The notes under the pieces were generated by a model. The model ran no database searches, was not told where the DNA came from, and saw nothing but the letters and a program-made list of their open reading frames with translations. 64,000 nt of DNA, taken from assembly GCF_026213295.1 (NCBI RefSeq), contig NC_079412.1, forward strand, positions 2,931,813-2,995,812. The letters are read 5' to 3'. The translations under genes and the position numbers were made by a program. This document shows positions 22,143-32,659 of the stretch, piece by piece. Source of the stretch: Gadus chalcogrammus (lineage: Eukaryota; Chordata; Actinopteri; Gadiformes; Gadidae). The first letter of the stretch is position 1, and every line of letters starts with the position of its first letter.

Positions 22143-25100
22143 ATGATGGAGGAAAACAGAAAGAGAAAAGTTAACTTCACCGACGTTGAAATTAGAAAAT
22201 TAATAGAATTATACAGTGAGAATAAGACGGCACTGACTGCCAAGCAGTCCAATGTCGTAACCAACAAAACAAAGCAAGAGACATGGAGATTTATAATGGA
22301 GAGTCTGAACAGCTGTTCGGACTCAGGCTGTCATCGGACGGATGGTGACATCAAAAAGAAATGGAAAGAACTCCTGTCCCGGGCCAAGAAGGACGTCTCT
22401 TCTCTAAAGCACCATCCCACTGGCGGTGGTCCTCCCCCGAAAACGTCACCCTATAGTGACATTATCGTCGCTATTTTCGGGGAGGATTCACCAGCCTTCG
22501 TCGGGTTGGACGGGGTGGACAGCGGATGTCCTCAACCGCCGGAGCAGTTGGAAGAAGGTATGTAGCCCATAGGCGTAGCGGCCATATACATTGGGGGGTA
22601 CAAGTCCCCCCCAATGTTCAGATATGCCCAAATGTCCCCCCCAATAAATCGCTGGGAATAGGGATATAGCAATTCAATATTTCTATGGGTAGAACACTTA
22701 GGTTTTCCGTGAAGTACACTCCGTTCGCTGAACGCATCTCTGCACACAGTGCGCGCCGCACACCCTAAATAACTCAATCCGATTCTATCTACAGCTCTTA
22801 CAGCCAATGAGAATATGGCTGTTCGGGCTAGCTAGCCAATGAGATAGATCCATGATTTGATTCGTCCCCGCACGTGCGGCTCGGTGACGGTGACTTGTGT
22901 CACTCGATTGCATGCATTGGTCATCAACTGTCTTTTTTACATGAACACGGAATCAAAAACATCAACAACCGCAAATGAGTGGCATGTTACGATCGAAAAC
23001 ACGACAAGTTATGAAGTTAGACAGTAAGTTATGAAGCTTTTGATAGTGTCTCTCAAATTTCGTGGGTTTTTGTCGCTTCTCTAGCGAGAAGCATCATTAG
23101 CTATGTGTTACCTATGTAATAAGCCAGCTAGATGACGTTGGCCCGGCCCCATTCCGTAATTCCAACGCCTCATTATGCCGACGTCTCAATGTTCCCCATA
23201 AGATCTAAATGCATGGGCCGTTTGGTTTTAAATGTGCTGGGGACAGAGATGCATTCGGAAGTGCATTTTCAGAAATGCTGGGTACAATGAGGATGTGGAT
23301 CTTCCCTGTGGCATGTACACTTTGGTATGTTCAGAATAAAGAGAGTGAAGCACAGAGAGCAAGAACGTTTGGAGGATGAAAGCAGTGTGTGTCAATCTGG
23401 TAGTGACAGAGGTGAGTAGCAGAGGAGTTCTGGAAACTAGTAGAGCCTTGGCTTTTCCTATGTTCAATGCAATTTGTAAGTTACTTTGGTTAAAAGCGTC
23501 TGCAAAATGATTGTCAAAGAGTAAATATTAATGGTTTAAACAGAATTGTGACATTAGAGCAGAATCCTGTTGGCAGTGGCACTGATGTCTATAGTGTGTT
23601 TCAGTAGTCTGCTGGTAAATAGTTTGCTGATATCTGTGATATTATTCCTTCTATGTTTCCTCTGTTGTGTTCAGAGTAGAGCTAGTGAGCCAGCGGGAGA
23701 GACAGAAAGTTTGGAGGATGAAAGCACAGGGAGAGTTTGTCAATCTAGTGGTCAGTGGTGGCATAAAGGTGAGTCGCCTAAGAGAGGAGTAAATATGAAA
23801 GGTTAAGACCGAATCATGACATTCAAGCAGAATCCTGTTAACACACATGTATATAGTGTAGGGTTGTCAAAAAAATGTATAGTCAGATAGGCTACTAATC
23901 GATTAAAATAAAAAATAATAATAACGGATTAGTTACTTATGTGCAACAGTATCGATACTAAAACCGCTGTCTTCATCATCTTCATCTCTTTTTTTTTTCT
24001 CGCCTCCTTCAGTTGACACACAACTTTACACAGCAGCGTTGCAGTTGCTAATATAGCAATCTAATAATTATTAAGTCAAGTGTCATTCAAAGTTACAAAA
24101 CATTGTATAATGTATGTATTCATAGATTCATCCATAACTAATCAGAAAACATTTAGGTTATGTCCTTGACATGTCCAATTCTTTAACAGTGCATCATTCA
24201 TTACGGCTAATGGTTTCACCATGAGATTAGCTCAATGCACTCTCTCATGAAACTCATCTATGTACTTATTAAACAAGTGGTTAAGAATATCTGAAAATCT
24301 TATGTTTTCTGAGGGGTAACAAAAGTTTTGGGGTGACTTCTATTTAGGTCCATGAGATAGATGCACCTGGGTGGGTTTTACTCAACATTGGCAAATGTGA
24401 TGGTTATGCAATAAAAAATGTAATGGAAGTACTGGCTGGATTTTGTGTCCTTGTTGTGGTGGTGCAGGTGTTTGTTTGTGTGTGTTTTGTAAAAAAAGAC
24501 AAAACATCAATGAATTGAATGTGGGAAAAAAGGAACTGACTGGATTGGTTGAAATATTGAGGAGCACAAAATGTTATATTTAATTAAAATAGTAAAGGAA
24601 AACAGAGCTCTGAAGTATTTGTCTGTCAACCTTTTCCCAATTTCAAGTCTTCCACACTCCCAGACTGCTTGGTCACATCCAGTATTAAAGTGTTTTAAAC
24701 ATCCATCCCTAGAAAGGTCTTCAAAATTAGGTGCTAGGTATTGAGATTTTGCTCTCAGAGTGCACCAGATTAATGCATGTTCAAAATCTTTGCCTGGGGG
24801 GGCCGGAACCCGCCCCCAGGCATTTGTCCCCCCCAATGTTGAAACCATGGCTACACCTCTGATGTAGCCTAGCATATTTATTGAGGATGGTTTGTTAGTT
24901 GAATAAGCAGGACTAGCCTTATTGCCCAGAATTAATAAATTCACATTTTGTTTCAGACTTGGAAAGTGCTCAACACCACCACCACCGATAGAACCAGCAG
25001 TGGCAACCCCTTCCTGTCCAATTCCATCCCCACCCCCGGCAACGAAGCGGAGGAGAAGTGAGGACCTTCAACAGGTCCTCATGGAGAAGGAAATTGTCCA

Positions 25101-25236
25101 GGTGGAGAAGGAGACCATTAAATTAGAGGCAGAGACCAAAAAAATTGAATTGGAACAAATTAAATTACGGCTCCAAATTCAGTTGCTCCAGCAACAAATT
25201 AGGCCCCAAACAATTATTTTTGAAGACCAACCGTGA
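22143..25236 (+). CDS. Harbinger Myb/SANT-like DNA-binding protein
   Basis: Exon 1 (22,143-22,557, ends GAAGAAG then GTATGT) encodes about 138 residues. It begins MMEENRKRKVNFTDVEIRKL, a Myb/SANT-like trihelix with spaced Trp (ETWRFIMESLN, IKKKWKELLSR), then a Gly/Pro linker and PYSDIIVAIFG. Exon 2 starts near 24,956 after TTTCAG. It encodes a Pro/Ser-rich segment, a basic KRRR patch and a long Glu/Lys/Leu-rich coiled coil (about 25,080-25,200), with the stop at 25,234. Such proteins help Harbinger transposases enter the nucleus and bind the ends. Joining the exons by the consensus sites leads to an early stop in the (CAC)n stretch near 24,975, so a 1-nt slip there is likely. The intron has swollen from a 2.3 kb hAT insertion. 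Confidence 0.75.
22568..24861. mobile_element. 2.3 kb non-autonomous hAT in the Myb-like gene intron
   Basis: It is flanked by an 8-bp duplication ATGTAGCC (22,560-22,567 and 24,862-24,869). The termini CATAGGCGTAGCGGCC and CAGAGGTGTAGCCATGG (reverse) are hAT-like and both lead into 'acattgggggg'. Inside are two exon-like direct repeats (about 23,331-23,412 and 23,672-23,767) containing 'gtttggaggatgaaagca' and each ending at GTGAGT, remnants of an autonomous relative. No transposase is present. Confidence 0.85.
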
Positions 25237-25565
25237 CCATCCCTGTACAATGTAAATAATGTAAATAAATATTTTAGAGTTTGGATAATTGTTTGATTAT
25301 ATTTATTTATTATATTATTATATTTATTATATTATATTTCTGTGTTTTAATGTTTTACTTTTTACTGTTCAAATTAAGATTTACTGTTCAAATAAATATT
25401 CCTTCCAATCATTCTTTCATTCATTTTCGTTCATCAATTTTTTTAATGCATAACAATAAAACACTGCAAACGAAAGTGAGTACAATATGTATTGTCTGGT
25501 TTACAACGAGCAGGCATTTAGACGGGAATGGTTATTTTTGACAGAAGCAATGCAGTGAACATCAT

Positions 25566-25664
25566 CAAATGACAAGGAGCTAATTGAGGTGTTTCGATTC
25601 TGTAGGAGAGATATGTTCGAATAAATAGAAGAGCTGTCACCGGATTTACAGTTTGTGTCGGCCT
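25566..25664 (+). pseudogene. Inverted duplicate of part of transposase exon 1
   Basis: About 95 bp here match, in opposite orientation and with only a few mismatches, the transposase exon at about 27,072-27,166. The residues correspond to FRFCRRD and EELSPDLQFVS, with one nonsense change. It lies just beyond the transposase stop codon and between the two convergent genes. A copy from aberrant repair after excision would explain it. Confidence 0.8.
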
Positions 25665-25697
25665 ATAAAAAACATATATACATAATTAAAACAATAT

Positions 25698-27256
25698 TTA
25701 CAACTGATTAATGAGCTGAGCACGGACTAATCGGCCAGCGATGTCCTCAGGCCGAGTGGCTTGACGCACATCTTCCTCGGGGACTGCCGGTGGCTGATGG
25801 TGTCTGGGGAGAGGGATTCTTTTGGCGATGCAAATGTTGTGCAGAACTGTGCACGCTGCTATTACTGTGCAGACACGTTCTGGGTGCATCCGCATCTCCC
25901 CATGAAGACAGTGAAACCTAAACAAAATAAGAAAAATTACATCTATATCTAGATATTTTTTTATGTCTTTTTAAGGGATGCATATTACTTATGGTTTACC
26001 TGCGTTTGAGAACCCCGATACATCTCTCAACAACTGACCTAGTTGCGGAGTGTATGGTGTTATACCTCCGTTCTTGGTCAGTTGTTGGAGCAATTAGCGG
26101 GGTCATCAGCCACCGTTTCAGCGGGTATCCACTGTCCCCGAGGAGCAGCCCGTTGCACCTATGAAAATATACTTTAATTAGGTTGCTGTTCATTACTTAA
26201 AGTGAAGCTCAAATCGTTTCAGTGTTGCTGATTAGAAAAACACTAGGCTATAGCCAGGGCCGTCGATAAGGGGTGAAAGGTGATGACGATTCTAGGGGCC
26301 CACAGCCCAGGGGGGGCCCACAAAAAAAAATATATATATATTTTATTTTATTTTACTACCAGCCCATAGTACTACCATAGCGCCCCCCCCCCCCCCCCCC
26401 CCGTCAACAATTTCTCCTTCGTCAACAATTGCTCCTTCCCCCCCCCCCCCCTGTCAACAATTGCTCTTTACACCCCCCCCCCCCCCCGTCAACAATTGCC
26501 CTTTACACCCCCCCGTCCCCCGTCCCCGTCAACAATTCAGCGCAGGGGGGCCCATCAGTAAATCTTGTCTAGGGGCCCAGGAATCGTAGCAACGGCCCTG
26601 GCTATAGCCTACCTTCCTTCCTCGAAGTCCTGCAATAACGCACTCTCCCGGAGGATGCGGGAATCGTGGGTGGATCCAGGCCATCTCGCCACCAAATTAA
26701 TGATGTTATAATTTGCGTCACAAGCTATTTGTACGTTAATCGAATGGTAACCTTTTCGATTAACGTACAAATACTCGTTCTCATGTGGGGCCTGGATCTG
26801 CACATGTGTCCCGTCTATGCAGCCCACGATCCCAGGCATACCGGACGCCTGGCGGAACCGTTCCTTTATCGCCGCCGCCTCTTCCTCGTTCGGGAGGTGG
26901 ACGTAACGAGCGATGCGGCGGCTCAAAGCCAGGGAAACCCTCCGGATTACCCGACAGGCGGTCGATCTATGGACCCTCACCATGTCGCTTACAGTGTTCT
27001 GAAAAGCCCCGTTTGCGAAAAAACGAAGCGCAATCAGCAGTTGCAAGGACGGTGGTAGCGCTGCATTGCGGTCCGACACGAACTGTAAATCCGGTGACAG
27101 CTCTTCTATTAATTCAAACAGATCTCTCCTACAGAATCGAAACCTCTCAATCAGCTCCTCGTCATTATAAATGTCCAATGGATTGCTTCTGTCCCTAATT
27201 ACCCTTTCCCGTCTAAATGCCCGCTCGTTGTACACCCTATGGATAATACGTTCCAT
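25698..27256 (-). CDS. HARBI1-like PIF/Harbinger transposase, three exons
   Basis: Exon 1 runs 27,256 to about 26,611, exon 2 about 26,157-26,000, exon 3 about 25,930-25,698. All borders fit GT/AG. The product is about 345-350 residues, the usual length for HARBI1-type nucleases. Exon 1 begins MERIIHRVYNERAFRRERV and contains a helix-turn-helix region (HRSTACRVIRRVSLAL). The DDE residues are seen in GCIDGTHVQI (first Asp), WPGSTHDSRI (second Asp, exon 1) and VVERCIGVLKRR (Glu, exon 2). Exon 3 has the conserved CTVLHNICI. I see no stop or frameshift, so this copy may encode a full-length enzyme. It would cut and paste the element together with the Myb-like partner. A 346-bp hAT MITE sits in intron 1. 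Confidence 0.9.
26255..26600. mobile_element. 346-bp hAT MITE with C-runs in transposase intron 1
   Basis: The duplication GCTATAGC flanks it (26,247-26,254, 26,601-26,608). The termini CAGGGCCGTCGATAAGG and CAGGGCCGTTGCTACG (reverse) are inverted. The interior has four C-runs separated by 'gtcaacaattgctcctt'-like units, an internal minisatellite. Confidence 0.9.
26728..26771. repeat. 17-bp perfect inverted repeat inside transposase exon 1
   Basis: Arms 26,728-26,744 (TTTGTACGTTAATCGAA) and 26,755-26,771 are exact complements around a 10-bp loop. It codes for the segment spanning LYVNRKGYHSINVQI just after the first catalytic Asp. Confidence 0.9.
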
Positions 27257-27351
27257 ATTAGCGCTGGATGGATTGATTGTAACGTTTTTTTTATTATTGT
27301 AATTGCTATGGAAACAGCAGAAATTTCGACTCTACGCCTCCCCCTGACCAG

Positions 27352-28243
27352 CAGTGGCGGCGCCAGAGATTTTTTTCTGGTGGTGCTATGGGGGTGCTCG
27401 GCGTTTTACTGAGGGTGCTATGAAATTAGGGTGATAGCATATGAGTCTCATTTTTCTCTACTACAACACCTCCCCACCATATCGTCACATATGTTTACAC
27501 GTTTGCTCTCTAACGGGTCTTTGGGGTACAAAAAAAGCGCCATTCAAATCGATCGTATTATTATTGTCATTAGGCTACTTCTGACGGACGCGCACAAAGC
27601 CGCGTTCATCTCCGACGGTTAAAATGGAGATGTTATAGATAACGTAATCCCAAATACTTCACTTACTTCAGTGTGTGGATTAAGGTTTGCGCCAGATGAC
27701 TACCAGGTCACCACTACCATGAGCGACAAATTAAACTAAACATACCAAGTTCAATACACTTCTAACTAAAGACGGCAGATTAGAATGTCAGACAGAATTA
27801 ACTTAAACAGGCAAAGAGTCAGAAATGCTTTCAAAAAGAGTATATTATTTTAGGTCACAATCAAAACATGAATGAAACCAAACAGTAGGCACTCAAAACC
27901 ACAATAATAAGAGATCAAAAAGTGTATGATTTTGTGAACGCTTGATTTAAAATTGACCGATCGCCAGGATTACTGTTACTTAGCCTACTACTCATTGAAC
28001 AATCACGTTCACGCACGCAACGTGTCTGTGTCGTGCTACGTGAACAATCTGTTTATTTCAATCTGTTATTTTCTTTTGTGATTAAAATATTATTATCACA
28101 CAATACATTTTATAAAGAACTCAGAATGAAATTAAATAACAATAATAAATAAACCATTATTTTCTTGGGGGTGCTATGGGGGTGCTATGTCCAATCTAGG
28201 GGGTGCTCTAGCGCCCCCTAGCCCCCCCCTGGCGCCGCCACTG
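27352..28243. mobile_element. 892-bp hAT non-autonomous element
   Basis: The duplication CTGACCAG flanks it (27,344-27,351, 28,244-28,251). The termini CAGTGGCGGCGCCAG are perfect inverted repeats for 15 bp, followed at both ends by 'gggggtgct' motifs. The interior is AT-rich without a gene. It sits between the Harbinger transposase start and the right Harbinger end. Confidence 0.92.
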
Positions 28244-28398
28244 CTGACCAGGCGTAGGATTTACGCCTTGGTCTTAGTGAAAATAACGCTAAGCCCAGTT
28301 GGTGCAACCGGCGTAACGGTTAGGTTGGACTTAGAACGCCAAGTTACGACCAGGCGTAGTTACGACCAGGCTTACGCCCAGTTGGTGCAACCGGCCCC

Positions 28399-28588
28399 TG
28401 ATGTTGAGTTGTGTGTCCCGCATCCCAGCAAAAGCCTCTCGGGATGCCAAGATGTACTGGTTTCCACCATCCACTATGAAATGTCCCCTTTTTTCCACAA
28501 TAACATAACGTGGTCTTATTATAGTCTGATCATTAACTTAAAAACACATAGAAAGATTAAAGCATCCAGCATGTGATTTCAGCAATCT
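28399..28588. other. Short unassigned interval
   Basis: Sequence between the Harbinger right end and the next hAT. Nothing recognisable. Confidence 0.4.
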
Positions 28589-28596
28589 GTCAGGGT

Positions 28597-29704
28597 TAGG
28601 GGTGGGAATTGATACGTTTTTATCAATATCAATGCCATTGTTGATTCTGCCTATCGATCCAATTCCTTATCAATTCTCTTACCGATTCCTGAGTAGTTCA
28701 TTGAGTGGCAAAAAAAAGAGTTCTACAGTCTTCTGCACCAAAAGTAACCATTTTATTTTCTACATACTAACACAAGAACAAGAAACAAGAAAATATAGTC
28801 TGAATAAGTTATACTGACAATAAATAAGTAATAAAAAAAATAGAAAGACACATACAATTGAACATGCTAAATTATGATTTAACACTAAACTTTTATATAC
28901 ATATTTTAGATGTAATAACTGTAAGCTTAACTAAGCTTAAACCAAACGTCATAAAATTAAAGTTTAACACTTTTCTAGGAAGGGTTATAAAAAGTAAACA
29001 AAATAGTGAACATACGTACATCCCCTTTAAATAAATAGGCATGAAATGTATGCCTTCATAACATCTTTTAGATTTATTTCTTTTACTGAGCGGCAACAAT
29101 TCTTATGCAAGAATATAAGCATATCTGCCTTTTCTGGGAGTGAAAGGGGTAACTTCAGCCGATGTCGAGGGGCCAGCTGCCTGAGAGCGATCATCTAAAA
29201 TGCATGAAATTTGTATCGGTCGGCATTATTAATAAAAACTACGACACTACTACTATAAAAACTGCAGTTGCAAGGCGACAGTGGGCTGCTAAGGCAGGAT
29301 ATATAATGTGAACGTTACTGTTGTCAACGGAGGACACAGTGGAGCTTGTTTGACTCGTATGCAGGCTTTAGAACACATTGCATTCTTGGGACTTAATTCC
29401 ATGCTTGGTAGACAAATGCTTTATCATGTTGCTGGTGTTTGCACCCTTACACGAAATGATAGCATTGCACTGATTACATACGGCTGAATTTTCATTGCGT
29501 TTGGTGAAATGGAGCCAGACTTGCGATCGCTTCTTACTCGCCACGATGCTGCCTTGTTGTTTGAAGGTTGTCGGCGCGCGCAGGGTTGTCGCAGAATTTT
29601 TGCGTAAACCGGAAAACGTGGTGCGGAATCGTTAAGAAGAATCGATAACGTTGGAGGCGTACGATTCCGATGGAATTGGTTAGTTGGAACGATTCCCACC
29701 CCTA
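28597..29704. mobile_element. 1.1 kb deleted hAT element
   Basis: The duplication GTCAGGGT flanks it (28,589-28,596, 29,705-29,712). The termini TAGGGGTGGGAATTGATACG and TAGGGGTGGGAATCGTTCC (reverse) form inverted repeats. A BED-finger exon on the minus strand remains near the right end. The rest of the transposase has been deleted. Confidence 0.9.
29386..29544 (-). pseudogene. Orphan BED zinc-finger exon of a hAT transposase
   Basis: The minus strand encodes SQVWLHFTKRNENSAVCNQC followed by a SNMIKHLSTKHGI-type segment, the aromatic-Cys2-His2 pattern of a BED finger. The putative start codon reads GTG instead of ATG, and a stop follows shortly after the finger. The transposase core is gone. 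It identifies the strand and gene order of the ancestral element. Confidence 0.75.
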
Positions 29705-29712
29705 GTCAGGGT

Positions 29713-30560
29713 ATACGCCAGTGGCGGCTGGCCCATAGAGGGCGCTGAATTTGTATTCTGGCACTGCATTTACATTTCATGGCGAAATGCAGGCTCTAAA
29801 CAGACTCATTTGACTTCTACGGTCGCCAGTTCACGGCGCCCAACCCGTCGTTCACTCTAGAGTGGCCATATCAATTCTGATGCCATTCAGTTTTAACGAA
29901 GAGTTTAGGGCGCTGTCATTGGAGCCCAGAAACTGGTTACCTCGCAACATCAACGCTACCGCAGATGCGTTGCTCACGTGAGTTGTTTGAAAGAAGGCTA
30001 GTTGTGTCGCAGCTGTGCTCAATATAGACAAATTACCCCCTAATTCGGTTCAATCGCTTTTAGAAAAAAGAAAAAGTTTGAATAAAACAACTTGGACCAG
30101 ACAGGCCGAAGAACATTAATTTTTCACAGCCTGCCAAAGAGAAGCAGAAGTCCTACACAAGGAGTTTCACGCGGACCTGGTTTGACTGAAAGGCTTGGCC
30201 AACTGGATGTGGATCTAAAAATGTGCTGTTTTGCCTTCCTTTTCTTCTTTTCAAATCATCTTCATCTGATTCGGCCTGGACCGAAACTGGACTAACAGAC
30301 CTCAAACATCTGTCTGAAAGGTTAAATAAACATGACCGATCCATAATTCACATGAACAACTGTCAAACTAGCCAGGGTAGGCAGAATTAGCATCGCTAAT
30401 GCTGGACGAGGGTCATCGGATAGGGGTAAGACGACCAAAATGTACATATTTTGTCATAACTAATTGATTGTATTAAAGTTTGTGGGGCCTTTGAATTGGC
30501 TATGCGGGGGCACGATGAACGTGACAAATCTAAAAACACTGGGATATTTCGGAGGTAAGT
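29713..30560. other. Unassigned interval with one hAT-like end
   Basis: CAGTGGCGGCTGGCCCATAG at 29,719 resembles a hAT terminus, but no partner end was found. The rest shows no gene. Confidence 0.35.
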
Positions 30561-30564
30561 CGAT

Positions 30565-31667
30565 CTGATGGCTTCAGTGTGCTTGTGGGGTCCCCCAGGG
30601 GTCCATCCTGGGTCCAATCCTGTTCAGTTTATATATGCTCCCACTGGGGAATATAATAAGAAAATATAACCTGTCGTTCCACTTCTTCGCCGACGACTCA
30701 GTTATATCTCCCTCTGAGATCCAGGGACTGCCTTTAAACGCTCCTAGAGTGTCTCAAAGAGATAAATGACTGGATGGGGGATAATTTCCTCCAACTAAAC
30801 AATAGCAAAACAGAAGTTATCATCATTAACACCTCCAAATTCAAAAAAACCATCTTCACTGACCTAGGTAGTCTAACCTCATTCCTAAAACCATCTGCAA
30901 GAAACCTCAGCGTTATTTTTGCTTTAAAAAGCAAATCTCCTCCGTCGTGAAGAACAGCTTCTACCAGCTCAGAATCATCTCGAAAATAAAGCACTCCCTA
31001 TCATACCACAATCTGGAAATAGTCATCCATGCATTCATAACATCACGGCTGGATTACTGTAACTCCCTCTACCTTGGTCTCCCTCAGTCCCTCATATCAC
31101 GCCTCCAAATAGTCCAAAATGCAGCAACAAGATTGTTGACTGGGTCAAAAAAGTGGGAGCATATCACTCTTGCTTCCCTTCACTGGCTGCCAGTACAACA
31201 AAGGATCATTTTCAAGACTGTTCTTATGGTGTTCAAAGCCATACATGGTCAGGCCCCATCATACATATCAGACCTTTTACACCCCCGTTCAGCCACCAGG
31301 TCCCTTAGATCCTCTAATAAGGGTCTTCTACACATCCCTCGCTCCAGACTAAAACAAAAAGGTGACCGGGCCTTCGCTGTAGCTGCTCCGCCCTTGTGGA
31401 ACCAACTGCCACCCGACATACGTGATGCCCCCTCAATTTATGCCTTTAAATCAAGGCTCAAAACCCATCTGTACAACCTTGCCTTCCCTCCCCATTAACT
31501 ATCTGACCTCTGCACTATTGCCTTTGTTGTGTGTGGATGTCCGGTTTCATGTATTTTAGTTGTATTTTATTCTATTGTTATTTTGCCATCATCTTTGCCT
31601 GCTGAATGCACTATGTACAGCACTTTGGTCAGTGCAAACTGTTTTAAATGTGCTTTTATAAATACAA

Positions 31668-31701
<34 letters not shown>

Positions 31702-31702
31702 A
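30565..31702 (+). mobile_element. 5'-truncated L2-clade LINE
   Basis: The sequence begins in the RT domain ([18 protein letters not shown]), has the catalytic FADD ([11 protein letters not shown]) and runs to a typical L2 3' end with a (TTAC)n tail at 31,668-31,700. 5' truncation plus a simple-repeat tail is the LINE integration pattern. A separate entry covers its coding part. Confidence 0.88.
30575..31498 (+). pseudogene. L2 reverse transcriptase C-terminal fragment
   Basis: RT motifs are followed by frame breaks between about 30,740 and 30,945. From 30,947 a frame of 183 codons is open: ISRLQIVQNAATRLL, HWLPVQQRIIFKTVL and WNQLPPDIRDAPSIYAFK, the conserved L2 C terminus. The stop is at 31,496. 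The frameshifts and the missing endonuclease make it inactive. Confidence 0.85.
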
Positions 31703-31844
31703 TTGTATAAAGTTTTCGGCAAACCAGCGTGGTAAAGTCGGTTTTAAATTGGACGTTGGATATTCTACACATTAGAAAAATCTAATTAGCACTGGCTTTG
31801 ATGGACGAATTTGTGTCAAACCAACTTAGATGTGTTAATACAAG

Positions 31845-32578
31845 GCCTGTCTATGTAAAACAAAAAATGTTACACAAAAAAAACATTTTGATTTTATATA
31901 ATTTTTAATGTTGATAAATGCTTTAAATCTATTATATGGCCTCACTTTTTGACTTACCCTTGTCAAAACACATAGGGTGAACTCAGCTAACTGCCCTACA
32001 CATACCAAAAAGCTTATTCTCTAAAAAAAAAAAAAACTTTGATTTTATACTATTTTTAAATGATAAATGCTATAAATCTATTATGCGGCTTGACCTTTTC
32101 ACCTACACATGTCAAAACACATCTGATGAACCCAGCTAATTGTCCCACACATAACAAAGTTTATTTTTTCCAAAAACCGACGTTTTGATTTTATAATATT
32201 TTATTAATGTTAAAAAAGCTTATTCTCTAAAAAAAAAACACCCTTTGATTTTATACTATTTTTAAATGATAAATGCTATAAATCTATTATGCGGCTTGAC
32301 CTTTTCACCTGCCCATATCAAAACACTTCTGGTGAACTCAGCTAACTTCCCCACACATAACAAAGCTTATTTTCTCAAAACACCCAACCCATGATTTTCT
32401 GATTATTTTTTACTCTCAAAGAAGGATATAGATCTATTATGCGGCTTGACCCATTGACCTACCCATATCAAATGAACTCAGCTAACTGCCCCACACATAA
32501 CATAAAGCTTATTTTTTCCAAAAACAGACCTTTTGATTTTATAAAAAAAATGTATGTTAAAAAAGGCTATAAATCTAT
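31845..32578. repeat. AT-rich satellite, left block
   Basis: Tandem units of roughly 130-200 bp share 'tataaatctattatgcggc', 'ttgacctttt' and 'aactcagctaactgcccca'. About five diverged copies are present. The same satellite continues at 38,464-38,737 and 39,757-39,815, showing that the DNA between was inserted into a formerly continuous array. Confidence 0.85.
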
Positions 32579-32659
32579 AGCTTGTTTTCAATCACGTGAC
32601 TTTTATGACGCGGGAATTTCAAGTGGAGGGCAGGAAGTGGAAATTCTAGGCGCAGACTG

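Larger units (their letters stand above)
21877..28398. mobile_element. PIF/Harbinger DNA transposon, both genes present
   Basis: The left end GGGGCCGGTTGCACCAACTG (21,877) and the right end at 28,398 are inverted repeats. Subterminal motifs 'cgtaactaagcctggtcgta' and 'gttacgacc' recur at both ends. The element holds a Myb/SANT-like gene (plus strand) and a HARBI1-type DDE nuclease gene (minus strand) in convergent orientation, the canonical PIF/Harbinger arrangement. Three hAT insertions with 8-bp duplications (22,568-24,861, 26,255-26,600, 27,352-28,243) are nested in introns or UTRs. A clean 3-bp target duplication was not evident (CTG left, CTG/TGA right). Confidence 0.88.

Noticed and set aside
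26666..27198. Plus-strand frames of 130-137 codons over the Harbinger transposase
   Set aside because: Antisense shadows of a well-supported exon.
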